64,000 nucleotides of DNA from Dasypus novemcinctus. Lineage: Eukaryota; Chordata; Mammalia; Cingulata; Dasypodidae. The stretch lies in NCBI RefSeq assembly GCF_030445035.2, contig NC_080701.1:27372798-27436797 (forward strand), read 5' to 3'. This document shows positions 10,579 to 22,345 of this stretch, in pieces. The position numbers and the translations under genes were made by a program. Position 1 is the stretch's first letter; each line of letters starts with the position of its first letter. The notes under the pieces were generated by a model, which had not been told where the DNA came from, did no database searches, and saw only the letters and a program-made list of their open reading frames with translations.

Positions 10579-13029
10579 CAGACTCTCACAAAGTTATTCT
10601 TCAGGTCACATCCTTCTTTGTCTATTCCTTAGGAAGGGCCCTTGGGATTCTAAATGGTAGTGCTACTATATATTAGGACTAATAGAGGTTATTAAAGAGG
10701 CCAACCTCAGACAGAACTTTATTACCTATTGATTTTGTCCTCACCATGATACGGTGTATAGAATGTGAAAAGCCAAGGTGGAGCATCGGCTTCACCACTA
10801 GGGGGCGTGCTTTGCACAGTCTCCCCTCCGCTCTTAAACGACTTATTCTCTCTCTTGGGGTGGCGAAGGAATTTAACTTCTTGGTTTTCTCCATCTCAAA
10901 TACTTTATTAGAAAAGGGCAACCTTGTGTGAAAAGCATTGCCAAAGACCTAAAAATAAATGAACGTGATCTTACATGATGGATTTGGTACTATTTTAGAA
11001 TATCTTTAGAGCTAAGGGCTTAAGGAGATTTAGGAATTGGACTTTTTAGTCCATATATCCTTATATTCAAATGTATGATTTTGATATAATACATTCAAGT
11101 CTTTTTGTATGCCTTTGGTGGAACTTATTTTTACCTTTTAATGCATTTGAAATTGCTCCTTTTCCTGAATAGGTACTTATAGTACTAACAGTATGAGTTG
11201 TTTTAAGGCCTTTTACCTGATCAGTAAAGCTCCTGCTGTCTATTCCTTTTAAAAAGCGTGCCATATTAAATTCCTCCTTAAAACTATGTTTTATTACATT
11301 CCAAGATGAATCACTGGAACTTTCTTCTGTGTGAGTTTTTAAAAAGATCTATTTCTAAATCCAAATTTTAATGAAGTGAGTTGGGCCTGGGGCTCTTATT
11401 GACAGATTGAAGGTATGCTGAACAACTCGAAAGTGTGTTGGGGTTTTTATTTGTGAGATATATTTTGCTTTGTGGTCGAAAAATACCGACAAAGTATGTA
11501 AGCAAACATCGTTTCTCAAAATTTTGCCGTATAGTTTGCAAATGAGTGCGAGAACATTTTATTTTCAGGTTTTCAAGTGAAACTTAATAACGTGACAAAC
11601 TGAACACCATTCATCTGTAAAATAAAATAGAAAAGTGTTTGGCACATCGAAGCCCTTAGATCTTACCAAGGGGCCTTCTTATCTTACTTAGCAGAACGTC
11701 TCTGGGCTCCGAAAAATTCTCAGACGTCCAACTCTGATTTCATATGAAGGGATTTCGGAACAAGGCTATCTGATTTTCTGTTTTTCTATCAAGAAGCGTC
11801 TAGCTCAGCGCCATTAGGGAATGGGGTAAGAGGAATAACTTTGTATGAAGGTTGCAGATCATTTTTATCGTTTCTCTCTGATTCAGCTAAACTTGTTTGC
11901 ATTAGTTTTAGGATTCTCTACGTATCAAAAAGTCACACAGATCCTGTTTGCACAAGCTAATACTTCTCCCGAACTGGAAGAGTGATACTGCCTCTTCTTT
12001 CTCTTTCCAGCCCCAGGCAGAGTCTAGGCCAAAATGATGGTATCAAGCTTTCCGCCAAATGGGGAGATTTAGTTTGGCAGGAGCAGTTGAGCTGACCAAG
12101 ATTATCCATGCCTGCAGTGGAAGGAAATGAATGAATGAGTCTTTATACTCGGGAGTCATTTTAGGAATATGCACTTGGGAGGTGCCTCCTGGACGTAAAT
12201 GGCAACTGTTTGCCAGAAGTTTCAATGAAATGTTTTGGACCTTACACTTAGCAAAACATTCCTTTGCCTAACTGATAATTTTTTTTTTTTTCCTTCTAGG
12301 CAGCGCTGAACATTTGTTTATCCTGGGGTCATGTCTCATTCTTTGTTTCATTTTTACTCTCAGGGACATTTGGGTTGATGAAAGAAAAGGGAGTGGAAAA
12401 CCGGGAGGAGGTAGCTATGGGCTTTCTATTTCTGCTGGACACTAGGGCCCCAACTGAGTGGTTGTCACATACCATAATAGTAGGGATTTGTCGGTGGTGG
12501 TTTTTGTTCGTGACATTACTCAAATGGTGGTCTTGGTACTCTCAAAAGTGACTTTCCACTCCTGTCCCTCATTCATTAGAATTTTGCTAAAGTTACTGCA
12601 TCTGTTAATATATGCAAACTGGGCTTCTGCTAGCTCATAAGGTCCCTTTGTGCGATTTAGCAAGTGGCTCTCCTTACTCTGTGGTGTACGGTTCCGTGCC
12701 AGGGAGCACGGGTTGGTGAGCAAGGCATGGACTGGACTCCAGCCCCCCACTCACCTCCCCATTGGGCACTCTCGTGTGAACGCAGCCTGCACAGCACCGT
12801 GTCCCGCTGTCGTTTGCAAAGGTCTTTAGAATGGTGTCTGGCACAGCAGTCATGCTGGTGGTTATTCTGATTGACTGCATTACTTTCAGGATAGATGATT
12901 CTAAAAGTCACAGTAATCAGAAACAGGATTCAGGTGAACTTAATGCTTACGATATTGTTTGCAAAGGCAAGTAATTAATTTTAGGTTTCTTGTTGCAAGT
13001 CTATTACAGTTGCTCTCTTCACAAGATAA
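10579..13029. other. Unique DNA, probable intron
   Basis: Apart from the CTCF-like motif, no repeat or exon is recognised over about 2.4 kb. Being repeat-free for that length is unusual in this window and may reflect constraint. Frames of 60-84 codons show no domain. Confidence 0.4.
10793..10810 (+). promoter_or_regulatory. CTCF-like binding motif
   Basis: CACCACTAGGGGGCGTGC matches the CTCF core consensus CCASYAGRKGGCRS on the plus strand at nearly every position. It stands in unique sequence 2.4 kb downstream of the putative first exon. CTCF binds such sites as an insulator and loop anchor. Occupancy is inferred from the motif only. Confidence 0.5.
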
Positions 13030-13275
13030 AAATGGCTAACACTTACTAAGCACTTATTACGCAGCAGATGCTCAAAGTGTGGTACATGAGTCATTATTCA
13101 TTCAATCAGCCCAACACCTTATGAAGTTGGCCTTCATGATTGTCTGCATTTTACAGATGAGGAAACCGAGCCTGAGAGGGGTGAAGTTACTTGCTCAAGG
13201 TCAGCTGAGAAGTGGTGAAGCTGGGAATTCAGTCCAGCTCTGCCTGACTCCAGGACTTGAGCTTATAACTCTTTG
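13030..13275 (-). repeat. MIR SINE
   Basis: On the plus strand it reads as the MIR complement: CTAACACTTACTAAGCACTT, then TTTTACAGATGAGGAAACCG, CTTGCTCAAGGTCAGCTGAG and GGGAATTCAGTCC. Confidence 0.75.
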
Positions 13276-13744
13276 CTATGTTCCTCAACATAAAAGTTCA
13301 TTGAATTGGCAGCCTGGAAAACGTCTCAGAGTTCTGCAGGTTAAAAAACAGGAAAACATTGATTTTCGTAGATTATTGTATTTGTAGCCATCTGTGGGCA
13401 TGCTGGAGCAAGATGACAAGTGAATTTTTAACAGTGGGTCTGCTTCAGCATTTTTTATTTATAGGTTTGTATTTGGAGCATTTTCTAGTAGCTCAAAACA
13501 CAATGTGCTACAACTTATTTCTGTACAACGTTTAATTTCTTATCAAGGCACTTTGCAAGCATGTTTTAAGCAGAATATATGAATAAAATAAAGTGTGTGG
13601 GTTGTGGAATATTTGAGGCGTGAAGGCTTGATTCAACCATCAGTGTGCCCATTCCACAAATATTAGGCACCTACTCTTTGAAGGCATTTTCTAGATAGAA
13701 AGGAAATAAGATGAGCAAGACCACGACACAGAGAGGAAAGCATT

Positions 13745-14370
13745 TGAGCCTTGGGAGCTGGGCAATCCTGGGGTCTGAATCCCACCTCTCCCACTTTCTA
13801 ACTGGATGGGCCTGGTCCCATTATTGAATATTTCTGAGGCTTATTCTCCTTGTGTGCCTGATGGGGATAATATAATAACACCTAATGGCATTGTTGCAAG
13901 AATTTTTTAATTTTTAAAAAAGATTTATTTATTTCTCTCCCCTTCCCCCTCCCCGCCCCAGTTGTCTGTTTGTGTCTATTTGCTGCGTCTTCTTTGTCCG
14001 CTTCTGTTGTTGTCAGTGGCACGGGAATCTGTGTTTCTTTTTGTTGCGTCATCTTCTGTCAGCTCTCCGTGTGTGCTGCACCATTCCTGGGCAGGCTGCA
14101 CTTTCTTTCGCGCTGGGTGGCTCTCCTTATGGGGCGTACTCCTTGCGCGTGGGGCTTCCCTACGCGGGGACACCCCTACGTGGCACGGCACTCCTTGCAC
14201 ACATCAGCACTGCGCGTGGGCCAGCTCCACACGGGTCAAGGAGGCCCGGGGTTTGAACCGTGGACCTCCCATGTGGTAGACGGACGCCCTAACCACTGGG
14301 CCAAGTCCGCTGCCCTGTTGCAAGAATTAAATAAGGTATGTAGATCAAGAGCTGAACCACTTGGAGGCGG
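13745..14370 (+). repeat. MIR SINE interrupted by a DAS-SINE
   Basis: MIR sequence (GGTCTGAATCCCACCTCTCC, then GCCTGATGGGGATAATATAA) runs to 13904 and resumes after 14316 as AAGAATTAAATAAGGTATG. The gap is a DAS-SINE insertion with the duplicated target TGTTGCAAGAATT at 13892-13904 and 14316-14328. Confidence 0.75.
13905..14315 (-). mobile_element. DAS-SINE (long type) inserted in a MIR
   Basis: It runs from the AAAAAAGATTTATTTATTTC tail complement to CACTGGGCCAAGTCCGCTGCCC. The head complement with B box GGGTTTGAACC and the GC-rich body are well preserved. A 13-bp target duplication flanks it. Confidence 0.92.
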
Positions 14371-14415
14371 TAGGCAGTGCTCTTCCTCTTATTTCTTATT
14401 TTATTCCTCATCTCC

Positions 14416-15095
14416 TGTCTTAGTTTGCCAAAGGGGTGCCAGTGCAAAATATCAGAAGTGTGTTGACTTTTATAAAGGATATTTATTTGGGGTAAAAGCT
14501 TACAGTTCCAAGGCCATGAAAAGTCCAACTTGAGACACCATACGAGTGCTCTCTCACTCAAGTCAGCTGCCACACGTTGAAGCAAGATGGCGGGCGATCT
14601 CTGACAGGTCTTTCCTCCCCCTCCAGGTTTCTTCTCTCAGGCTCAGCTGCTCTGCTTTCTTCCCCTTTTCAGATGCAGGCTGGCATAGGGCTCGTTTCTT
14701 TCTGGGCCTCCTACGCCAGCCTCGACTGTTCTGCTCTTGTCCCAAGCTCAACGGTAAGCTATCAGGCAAATCGCTCATCTCTCCCCAGGCCCTCAGCTGT
14801 TTGAATCTTCTTTCTGTCACATGGCAAAATGACAGAACTCTCTCTTCTCGTGTCCGTCTGTCCGTGTGAGTCTGTTTATATCAGCCCCAGTGAGGGTGTG
14901 AGGGCTCAACCTGTGTCATGCCTTACAGATATAGTTGAATCAAAAGCCCTGAAGCAATCTTAACAGCTAATCTAATTAAAGGCCCCTCAACTGGATTTAA
15001 TGTAATCAAAGGGTATTATACCCAGAGGAACAGATCAGTTTACAAACATAATCTTTCTCTTTTTGGGTTTCATAAAATAATCTCAAACTGCCACG
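14416..15095 (-). mobile_element. Solo LTR of the xenarthran ERVL/MaLR-like family (copy 2)
   Basis: On the plus strand it reads TGTCTTAGTTTGCCAAAGGG ... CTCAAACTGCCACG, the reverse of copy 1 at 5026. Flanks TCTCC and TCTAC are a probable 5-bp target duplication with one change. It contains GAAGCAAGATGGCGGG, a YY1-type motif. At 680 bases it is longer than copy 1, so it is a different subfamily. Confidence 0.65.
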
Positions 15096-16694
15096 TCTAC
15101 TTTCTCTCCTCTGGGTGATGGGAAGGTGGTAGACATGAACATATCTAAAATCCAAGGAAGAGCATGAGCCACTCCTTTCAAATGTTATTTTCTCATTCTC
15201 CCTCTGGGGCCTGGGACGAACCCAGCCGTGATGCTGGGTGCTAGGGAAGCTGGCTCTGGGGGAGGGTCCCTATCCCACGGGGTTGCTGCCTGGAGTGTTG
15301 GGAAGAGGACGAGTTCAGGAGGCAATGGCAGCTCGGAGCCCAGGCTGGGTGCCCGTGGTGGGGAATCAGGCTTGGGTCCAGGGGGTGAGGGCCAGTCTCT
15401 GGAAGCAGCCAAGACTTCAGGTCTCACAGAAAGTGGGAACGATTCAGAAATGCAGTTTGAGGTGGGCTGAAGGGAAAGGGTGTGGGATCCAGGTGGAGAG
15501 CACGGCAAGCACAGGAGCCACTTGTTCTTGAGTCATGCAAGGTCGGGTCGCCTGGCCCCCGAGGTGCAGTGCCAGGCCAGGCAGTCTCTGCTAAAGAGCT
15601 AGGAAGCAACCCGCAGCCCTTCTGCACCCCAAATTGGTGCATTGCCTATTGGAGACTTCTGGCTCCCTGATCTCCGACTGCAGGGTTTTTCCAAAGGCAG
15701 TGCATTCACAGTTAGCAAGGAGCTAATTCAAAATTAGTAGTTGTCTGCCAGTTCCCATTCTAGATCTTCAAGGGGCAGCTGGTTTCACACGCTAGATGAG
15801 CCCCGCCTCTCCAGCTGAGCCCCCCTACCCCCACAATTGAGGATTTGGGTAAATGCATCCATGCCTACATTCATGAATGAAGGAAATGCTAGATTTCAGT
15901 TAGAGGGCAGAGAAAATAAAGATAATAAGTTGATTTTTTTTTTTTTTTTTCATTTCAAGCTCACGGACCCCCGGAAATCTTTCCATGGACCCTTTGGGGG
16001 TCTCTGGATCCCCACTTTACTGGCAGGCAGCTCTACAGGAGCCTCCCTCCAAGCTCCCGCTTTCAGTCGAGTGGGCTGTTTTGTTAGGTCAGGGAATGTT
16101 TTTAGAGAGATGTTTCTGAGTGGTTTTATGATAATGCACCGCCTTGTTTGTGTCCGGGGTAGATGCTGTGTGTGGTAGGAAGGGAATGCCGGTGTTACAA
16201 AATCATTCCAGTTTGGGAACTTGACCTCAGCCGGGGAGCAGAGGGACGGGACCATTATTTATTATGCGACGGCACCCAGACACACACCAGCCCTCTGTGA
16301 ATAAGCAAACAGAACCTGCCCAGGTGCAAGAGAAGCTTGATTCAGGCTTTGGTTTTTCAAAAAAAAAAATGCAAAAAATTTAGAAACAGGAATGAATTGG
16401 GGCAACTGTTTGTTTATACCAAGTTATGGTAATTTTTGAAAGCCCATTTTATAGAATTAATAGAGTGTATGAAATGAAAGGAATGAGCAAACTTAAAAAC
16501 ACAACAAACCGGGAGGATAGCTTTGTGGGAAGAGGAATATTCCTTCAAAGAAACCCAAATTAGTTGGTATGTTTCCTGGGAAGATGACATGAATGTTCTA
16601 ATAAGTGAGAAAATATGGGAAGCCATGAACTGAATGGGGAAACAGCAGCTATATGTGGGAGCTCTGGAGATGGAATCAGTTAACCAGTTTCCAA
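15096..16694. other. Unique DNA, no gene recognised
   Basis: A GC-moderate block at 15180-15640 carries open frames on both strands (about 100 codons each). They have no conserved domain and no convincing splice sites. T17-18 and A10 tracts occur near 15934 and 16361. Confidence 0.35.
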
Positions 16695-16860
16695 ACCCCA
16701 TTCTCTCTTAACTGTGAGATCTTAACTCCTTAAATCTCAGGTTTCTCGTCTATAAAATGGGGATAATAGTGTCCATTTTCTCGGGTGGTTTCCCGATTGA
16801 GATTGTGTATGTCAGCTGCTTAGTGCATAGGAAATACTTAATATATGTCAGCGGCTCTTA
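16695..16860 (+). repeat. MIR SINE, 3' two thirds
   Basis: AACTGTGAGATCTTAACTCC, AATCTCAGGTTTCTCGTCTA, TAAAATGGGGATAATAGTG and GCTTAGTGCATAGGAAATAC follow the MIR consensus in order. Confidence 0.65.
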
Positions 16861-17677
16861 CGATGGCAAAGCACAGGAAAGAAGCAAGAAAGAGAAAACA
16901 GGGATCAAGGAGCATTTGGAAGGAGGAAGCCTCTGTGTTGTGTTGTCCCTGAACCTTGAATATTCCAGTTGGATTCCTAGATTAAATAAATTCCAGAAAA
17001 TCATCCTTGGTAGATTTATGCAGCTGGTAGTCTAATACCAGTGAGATAGTGACTAAGACTGCACTGTTAAAGAATGTGTTCCTGAAAGTCCTTTGGTGCT
17101 TTAGTTAGCTGATCAGAGGTTGGTAACTTGCCTTTATTTTCTATCTACTGTATACATGAGTAGATAGGAAATGAGTACTTTTTTTTGGGCCTTTCAGAGA
17201 CGTGAGTAGCTCAAAATAGCCAGAGTGCCTTTGGACATCTTGTTTGCATAGAAATACGATTCATTTGTGGGTAGATTGGCTCCTTAATGTGGAACCAAGG
17301 GAGGAGACTCGTGTGTTTGGGGACCATTTCTTTGGTTGCACAGATGATCGCCAAGCCCTGGCTTCTATCTAAAGCTCGCTCTTTTCACTAAACTCCTAGC
17401 CCAAGTTTGTGGGTCGAAATGACAGGAATGATCTGAGTTTGAAGAGATTTTTTTCGTCTTTCACCTGTAGATAGAGGTGTAGACAAGTTGGGGGGAAACG
17501 GATTGCAAAGCTGACTCACTTTGTGGCCATGAGCAAATTCTTAATCCATAAAGTCAGAGTTGAATCTTAGAGACCCAAGGGCCATCCAGACGTGAAGCAA
17601 TGAAACTTATAGACTGTGAAGTGATTCATCAATCCAAATGGTGGCCAGAGCCAAAATCTGAGTTAAAAAAAAAATAA
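16861..17677. other. Unique DNA, nothing recognised
   Basis: No repeat heads, exons or regulatory clusters can be supported here. Confidence 0.35.
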
Positions 17678-18042
17678 GGGGAAACGGACTTTGGCCCAGT
17701 GGTTAGGGCGTCCGTCTACCATATGGGAGGTCCGCGGTTCAAACCCCGGGCCTCCTTGACCCATGTGGAGCTGGCCCATGCGCAGTGCTGATGCGCGCAA
17801 GGAGTGCCGTGCCACGCAAGGGTGTCCCCCGCGTGGGGGAGCCCCACGCGCAAGGAGTGCGCCCGTGAGGAAAGCCGCCCAGCGTGAAAAGAAAGTGCAG
17901 CCTGCCCAGGAATGGCGCCGCCCACACTTCCCGTGCCACTGACGACAACAGAAGCGGACAAAGAAACAAGAGGCAGCAAATAGACACCAAGAACAGACAA
18001 CCAGGGGAGGGGGGGGAAATTAAATTAAAAAAAAAAAAAAAT
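17678..18042 (+). mobile_element. DAS-SINE (long type)
   Basis: The head GGGGAAACGGACTTTGGCCC, A/B-box region with GGTTCAAACCCCGGG, GC-rich body and a GGGGAGGGGGGGGAAATTAA pre-tail run are all present. Low divergence and intact CpGs (CGTCCGTCTACC) suggest a young copy. A-rich flanks make the duplication hard to bound. Confidence 0.9.
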
Positions 18043-18347
18043 AAGTTCAACATCTTGGGTCTTAGGGTATAGCAAAAATAGTTTTTCCTTGTAGGGAGCA
18101 TATTATTCACTTACGTAATTAAAAATACTGAGGCTTTCCCCCTATTAATATACTTAGGTGTACAGGGAAGTTTATCTGGCTTTCCTGGAATTACCTTTTT
18201 GCCTTCCTCCAAGAAGTTGGTGCCAAATGCCTGGGGCGTGGCATGGATAACTGAGGCTATGACACACATCCTTAGTCCCTTAAGGACAGTCTTCAAATTC
18301 AGGGTTTTGATGAAAGTGAGGGAGGAGGAGATGTAGGAGATATATTC

Positions 18348-18446
18348 TTTTTTTTATTTTTTATTTTAAGAGGGTACCAAGGAGTGAACCTGGGACCTTG
18401 TACATGTGAAGCAGGTGCTCGTCCACTGAGCTACACCCACTCCCCC
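18348..18446 (-). mobile_element. tRNA-Ala-like short SINE
   Basis: The complement reads as a tRNA-Ala head: GTGTAGCTCAGTGGACGAGC, then AGGTCCCAGGTTCACTCC and an A-rich tail. It is only the tRNA-like unit plus tail and lacks the DAS body. It is a SINE, not a tRNA gene, because the acceptor stem is not preserved and it ends in poly(A). Confidence 0.75.
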
Positions 18447-19264
18447 ACCATATGCTTTTTGATTTCTCTCCCAGTGAAGACAGTGGTTTCATGAATCAAC
18501 TGTAGCAGTTATTTGCTCCCTGAGTACCAGGGCTGCGATTTCTTTCCCATCCTCTCAAGAGGACACATTTTACTGGTGGCCCTGGGGTAACTGGTGAGTG
18601 TAGGTGTTTTTCACCAGGGTATGGCAGTCATTTATAAAACGGCCTGGTTGTCTGAAAGCCTGAGCAAGTGCTTATCCGGCCTGTGGAGATGGACCAGCGT
18701 GGGGCGAAAGCATGTGAGGGCGGTATCAGCTTCTTCAGACTCTTCTCCTCTGGTCTCCATAAGTGACCCGTTGTGACTCTTCTTGGGCTAAAACATGCCA
18801 GTGTGAAATGGGCAGGTCAGGCTGTTGCTCTTGATCACTCATTCTTTCCCTTGCTTTTCCAATTCCTTAGGAATGAGTGTCAGAGAATGGATGGAGAAAC
18901 TTTGAGTAATGCTGGCCATGTTCATTTATTTAATTGAAACAAACGACAAATCTTTGAATTGGTAAACTTGTGCCTTGAAAAGGGACCCTTGGTTCCTGGA
19001 GGATTTGCTGAGTTCATTTGATGGGGTTATCAAAACTTGTTAGCATTAGTAGGAATACCTGAACAGAAATAATAGTATGTCTGAGATCATCTCGTCTAAC
19101 CCTCTATTTTTTGCAGATGAGCAGAGACCCACAGGGGTGAAGTGACTTATCTCAGATGGCCCAGGTACTTAGAGGAATCACCTTGCTAGAAATGGAAACT
19201 GGGTGCCTTGTTTCCATCCTGCTGCTTTGTTTTTTATGAACAAAGGGTAAATTACTTTAATATA
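18447..19264. other. Unique DNA with a MIR-like fragment
   Basis: At 19085-19200 the text ATCATCTCGTCTAACCCTCT...GCAGATGAGCAGAGACCCAC resembles an ancient MIR3/L3-type repeat on the minus strand. The rest is unrecognised. Confidence 0.35.
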
Positions 19265-19695
19265 TAAGTAGTTCCTTAAAATTAACAAGGAAGAGATCAA
19301 CAATCTTCATAAAATGGTCAAAGGAAGTAATCACAGTTCATAGAAAGAAAATAGAAATGGTCTTAAAAATGTGAAAACATGATCAGTCTCACTCATAAGA
19401 GAATTATAAATGGAAACCAAAAGGGATTCCCATTTTCCACAACTCAGATGGGCGACAGTAAACAAAGGTGTTTGATGACTGGGATATGTGGGTAAATTCA
19501 GTCCTTTCATATACTGCTGTTAAGAATGTAATTTGGTGCAGCCTATGGAGGACAATTATGCAATTAATGTCCTTCAAATTCACATGCATGTGCCATTTTG
19601 GACAGCAACTCCGCTGTTAGATGTTCAGCTGATGGATATTCTCACAAATATGCAAAATGGTGTATGCATAAAAATATGTTTGCCACATTTATTTA
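19265..19695 (+). repeat. Ancient L1 (L1M-like) ORF2/3' region fragment
   Basis: AAAACATGATCAGTCTCACT, CATATACTGCTGTTAAGAAT, GGTGCAGCCTATGGAGGACA and GCAACTCCGCTGTTAGATGT follow the order of the highly conserved end of L1 ORF2. All frames are broken. Confidence 0.6.
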
Positions 19696-19791
19696 TTTTT
19701 TATATCAATGTTACAAGTTACTCTGTTAAAACAGGATAATAACTACAATGATAATAGACCTGCTTTGGTCCGTGGTTACAGTCCCACCTTG

Positions 19792-20205
19792 TTTTTTTTT
19801 TTTTTTTAAGATTTATTTATTTATTTCTCCTCCCACCCTGTTGCCTGCTCTTTGTGTCCATTCGCTGTGTATTCTTCTGTGTCTGCTTGTATTCTCATTA
19901 GGAGGCTCCGGGAACTGATCCTGGGACCTTCTGGAGTGGGAAAGAGGTGATTATTCTCTTGCGCCACCTCAGCTCCCTGATCTGCTGCATCTCTTATTAT
20001 CTCTTCTCTGTGTCTCTTTTTGTTGTGTCATCTTGGTGCAGCAGCTCTCTGCATGGGGCAGCACTCCTGCATGGGCCAGCACTCCGAATGGGCCAGCTCG
20101 CCACATGGGCCAGCTTGCCTTCACCAGGAGTCCCTGCGCATCAATCCCTGGACCTCCTATGTGGTAGATGGGAGCCCAATTGCTTGAGCCACATCCGTTC
20201 CGCCC
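19792..20205 (-). mobile_element. DAS-SINE (dimeric type)
   Basis: Tail complement TTAAGATTTATTTATTTATT leads into a first-unit head complement (CTTGCGCCACCTCAGCTCCC) and a second (TTGCTTGAGCCACATCCGTTC), showing the dimeric structure. The CCTTGTTTT target is repeated on both sides (19787 and 20212). Confidence 0.85.
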
Positions 20206-20238
20206 CCCCCGCCTTGTTTTTGTTCATTCCTCAATCTT

Positions 20239-20522
20239 TTTTTTTTTTTTTAAAGATTTATTTTTATTTATTTAATTCCCTTCCCCTCCCCTAGTTGTCT
20301 GTTTTCTGTGTCTTTTTGCTGCGTCTTGTTTCTCTGTCCGCTTCTGTTGTCGTCAGCGGCACGGGAAGTGTGGGCGGCGCCATTCCTCGGCAGGCTGCTC
20401 CCTCCTTCGCGCTGGGCGGCTCTCCTTATGGGTACACTCCTTGCGCGTGGGGCTCCCCTATGCGGGGGACACCCCTGTGTAGCACGGCACTCCTTGCGCG
20501 CATCAGCACTGCGCATGGGCCT
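20239..20522 (-). mobile_element. DAS-SINE (long type), 5'-truncated
   Basis: The copy ends inside the body at CAGCACTGCGCATGGGC and has no tRNA head. The perfect 14-bp duplication CATTCCTCAATCTT (20225-20238 and 20523-20536) shows it inserted in this truncated form. Lacking A/B boxes, it was transcriptionally dead on arrival. Confidence 0.9.
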
Positions 20523-20694
20523 CATTCCTCAATCTTAAGCGATTTGAAACAGTGTCAGCTCTGACTGCTTCAGGCTACGAAGGGATGTAGTTATTATGGG
20601 GCAGAGGAAAGAAGTTGTTTTGCTCAAGATACTCTTGAAGATACTTCTTGTTTTTGGGATGGGATTGGTCCATCATCATTGTTTTGTTAGTTAT

Positions 20695-21355
20695 TGTACT
20701 AGTCAGCCAAAGGGGTGCTGATGTAAAATACCAGAAAACTGTTGGCTTTTAAAAAGGGTATTTACTTGGGGTAGAAGCTTACAGTTACCAGGCCATAAAG
20801 TGTAAGTTACTTCCCTCACCAAAGTCTGTTGCCACATGTTGGAGCAAGATGGCTGCTGATGCCTGTAAGGGTTCAGCCTCCCTCTTCCTCTTAAGGCTCC
20901 ATGGTGCCAGCAGCTTCCATTATCAGCTGTAGGCTAGGATGAGTCTTATCTCTCTCCTAGGCTTGTTCCTCTCTGGGCTCAGCTGTTGTGCTCTCTCCAC
21001 AAGGCTAACCATAAACTTTCAGGTGAGTGGCTCATCTCTCTTCCCAGGGCTTCTGCTGTGTCTAATGGAGCCTCCTCACTTATCTGCATCTCTGTGTGCT
21101 TATGTCCCAGGTTCCAGGATCAAAAACTCCAAACTCTGTTCTCTGCCATGTCTTTTCTCTGTGAGTCTCTACCAAGGGAGCAGGGACTCAATGTCCTACT
21201 GATGTGGCCTGATCAAAGCCTTCATCATTGTTCAATCAAGTAAAAGTGAAGCCTCTGAATCCAGTATAATCTAATATGCCCAGAGGAACAGACTAGTTTA
21301 TAAACATAATCCATTATCTATTTTTGGAATTCATAAACAATACCAAACTGCTACA
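20695..21355 (-). mobile_element. Solo LTR of the xenarthran ERVL/MaLR-like family (copy 3)
   Basis: Plus-strand text TGTACTAGTCAGCCAAAGGG ... ACCAAACTGCTACA is bounded by GTTAT (20690-20694) and GTTGT (21356-21360). The homologous uninterrupted L1 reads TTAGTTGTCC at this spot, so these are a 5-bp target duplication with one mutation. TG...CA ends plus a 5-bp duplication identify an LTR rather than a DNA transposon. Confidence 0.8.
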
Positions 21356-21620
21356 GTTGTCCAGGGCAGGCCAGAAGAACTGGGGTGTAAGAGCTGACTG
21401 CAACGCTGCTGTGTTTCAGGGCTCAACCAGCATATGAACAATCTGGACATTTAAGTCTCTGAGAAATATACTTAACAGGTACATTGAAAATTATAGGTTC
21501 AAGCAAAAGGAGTAGAAGAATCATGGGTAGGGAAATTATAAATGAAGGCAGCTATGTTATGTTGAGGAAGTAGATTTTCATATGTTCCCACTTAGGACTT
21601 GCTGAATTGTTGTTGACTTC

Positions 21621-22118
21621 ATTAGGCTGTGTGGCTTCCCTGTGGTGTCCTAGAGTACTTGCTTATAGTATCCCAGAGCATTTTTGTTTTTGGCTTTGTT
21701 TACCGTGGCAGTTTGTGAAATCGTCTGAGACCTGCCTAAGCATAACCTCTGGAATGACCTTCCAATTCGTTTTGAAATATGTTAGCCATAAAAACTCTAT
21801 TTTATTTCATATTTCCCTCCCTTTTGGTCAAGGTCTTTTTCCAAATGCATCTCTGATTAATACTTGGAAAAAAATCCTTTGGTGCCAGAGAGGATCATCC
21901 CTGGGAGTCATATCCCAGTTGGGGATAAGCTCGTGAGTTTATTTGCAGAGTTTGGCTTAGAGAGAGGCCACATTTGAGTAACAAGGAGATTTTCAGGAGG
22001 TAACTATTAGGACTTAATTATATTGGCTCATTTCATTATCGTAGAAATAAGGTTCATAAGTATAAACATTAAGATTGAGGGCTTGGCTTATTGGCATGTT
22101 TTCTTTTATTAGGCAAAG
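21621..22118. other. Unique DNA, nothing recognised
   Basis: AT-rich sequence between the L1/LTR complex and the endogenous retrovirus. No exon is visible. Confidence 0.35.
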
Positions 22119-22345
22119 TGTGGGGACATACCGTGTGATATGTATGTCACATACATATAGCTGCTGTGTGATCTAGACATAGTTAAAGGTTCAAAACCTT
22201 CCCTAGAGGAGAGAGAATACATAGATGGTATCAAACTATAATCTTCCCAAAGCAGTAAATGTCCTCAGTAAATATCTTTCCTGTGAGCATAGTGAAAACA
22301 TCACCATCCTCCAAGTGTACACTTCACAGGACCCTAGCAGGAACT
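22119..22345 (+). repeat. 5' LTR of the retrovirus, 3' part lost
   Basis: It shares ordered blocks with the 3' LTR up to CCCTAGCAGGAACT. After that the two sequences do not align, so a deletion or recombination removed the U3/R end. Confidence 0.55.

Larger units (their letters stand above)
19696..21620 (-). mobile_element. L1 3' end (armadillo family), with three later insertions
   Basis: The pieces GTTACAAGTTACTCTG (19699), GTCCGTGGTTACAGTCCCAC, TTGTTCATTCCTCAATCTT, TCCATCATCATTGTTTTGTT and CAACCAGCATATGAACAATC align in order with the uninterrupted copy at 29836-30615. The pieces are separated by SINEs at 19792 and 20239 and an LTR at 20695. The element is therefore older than all three. 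It holds only 3' UTR-type sequence. Confidence 0.7.
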
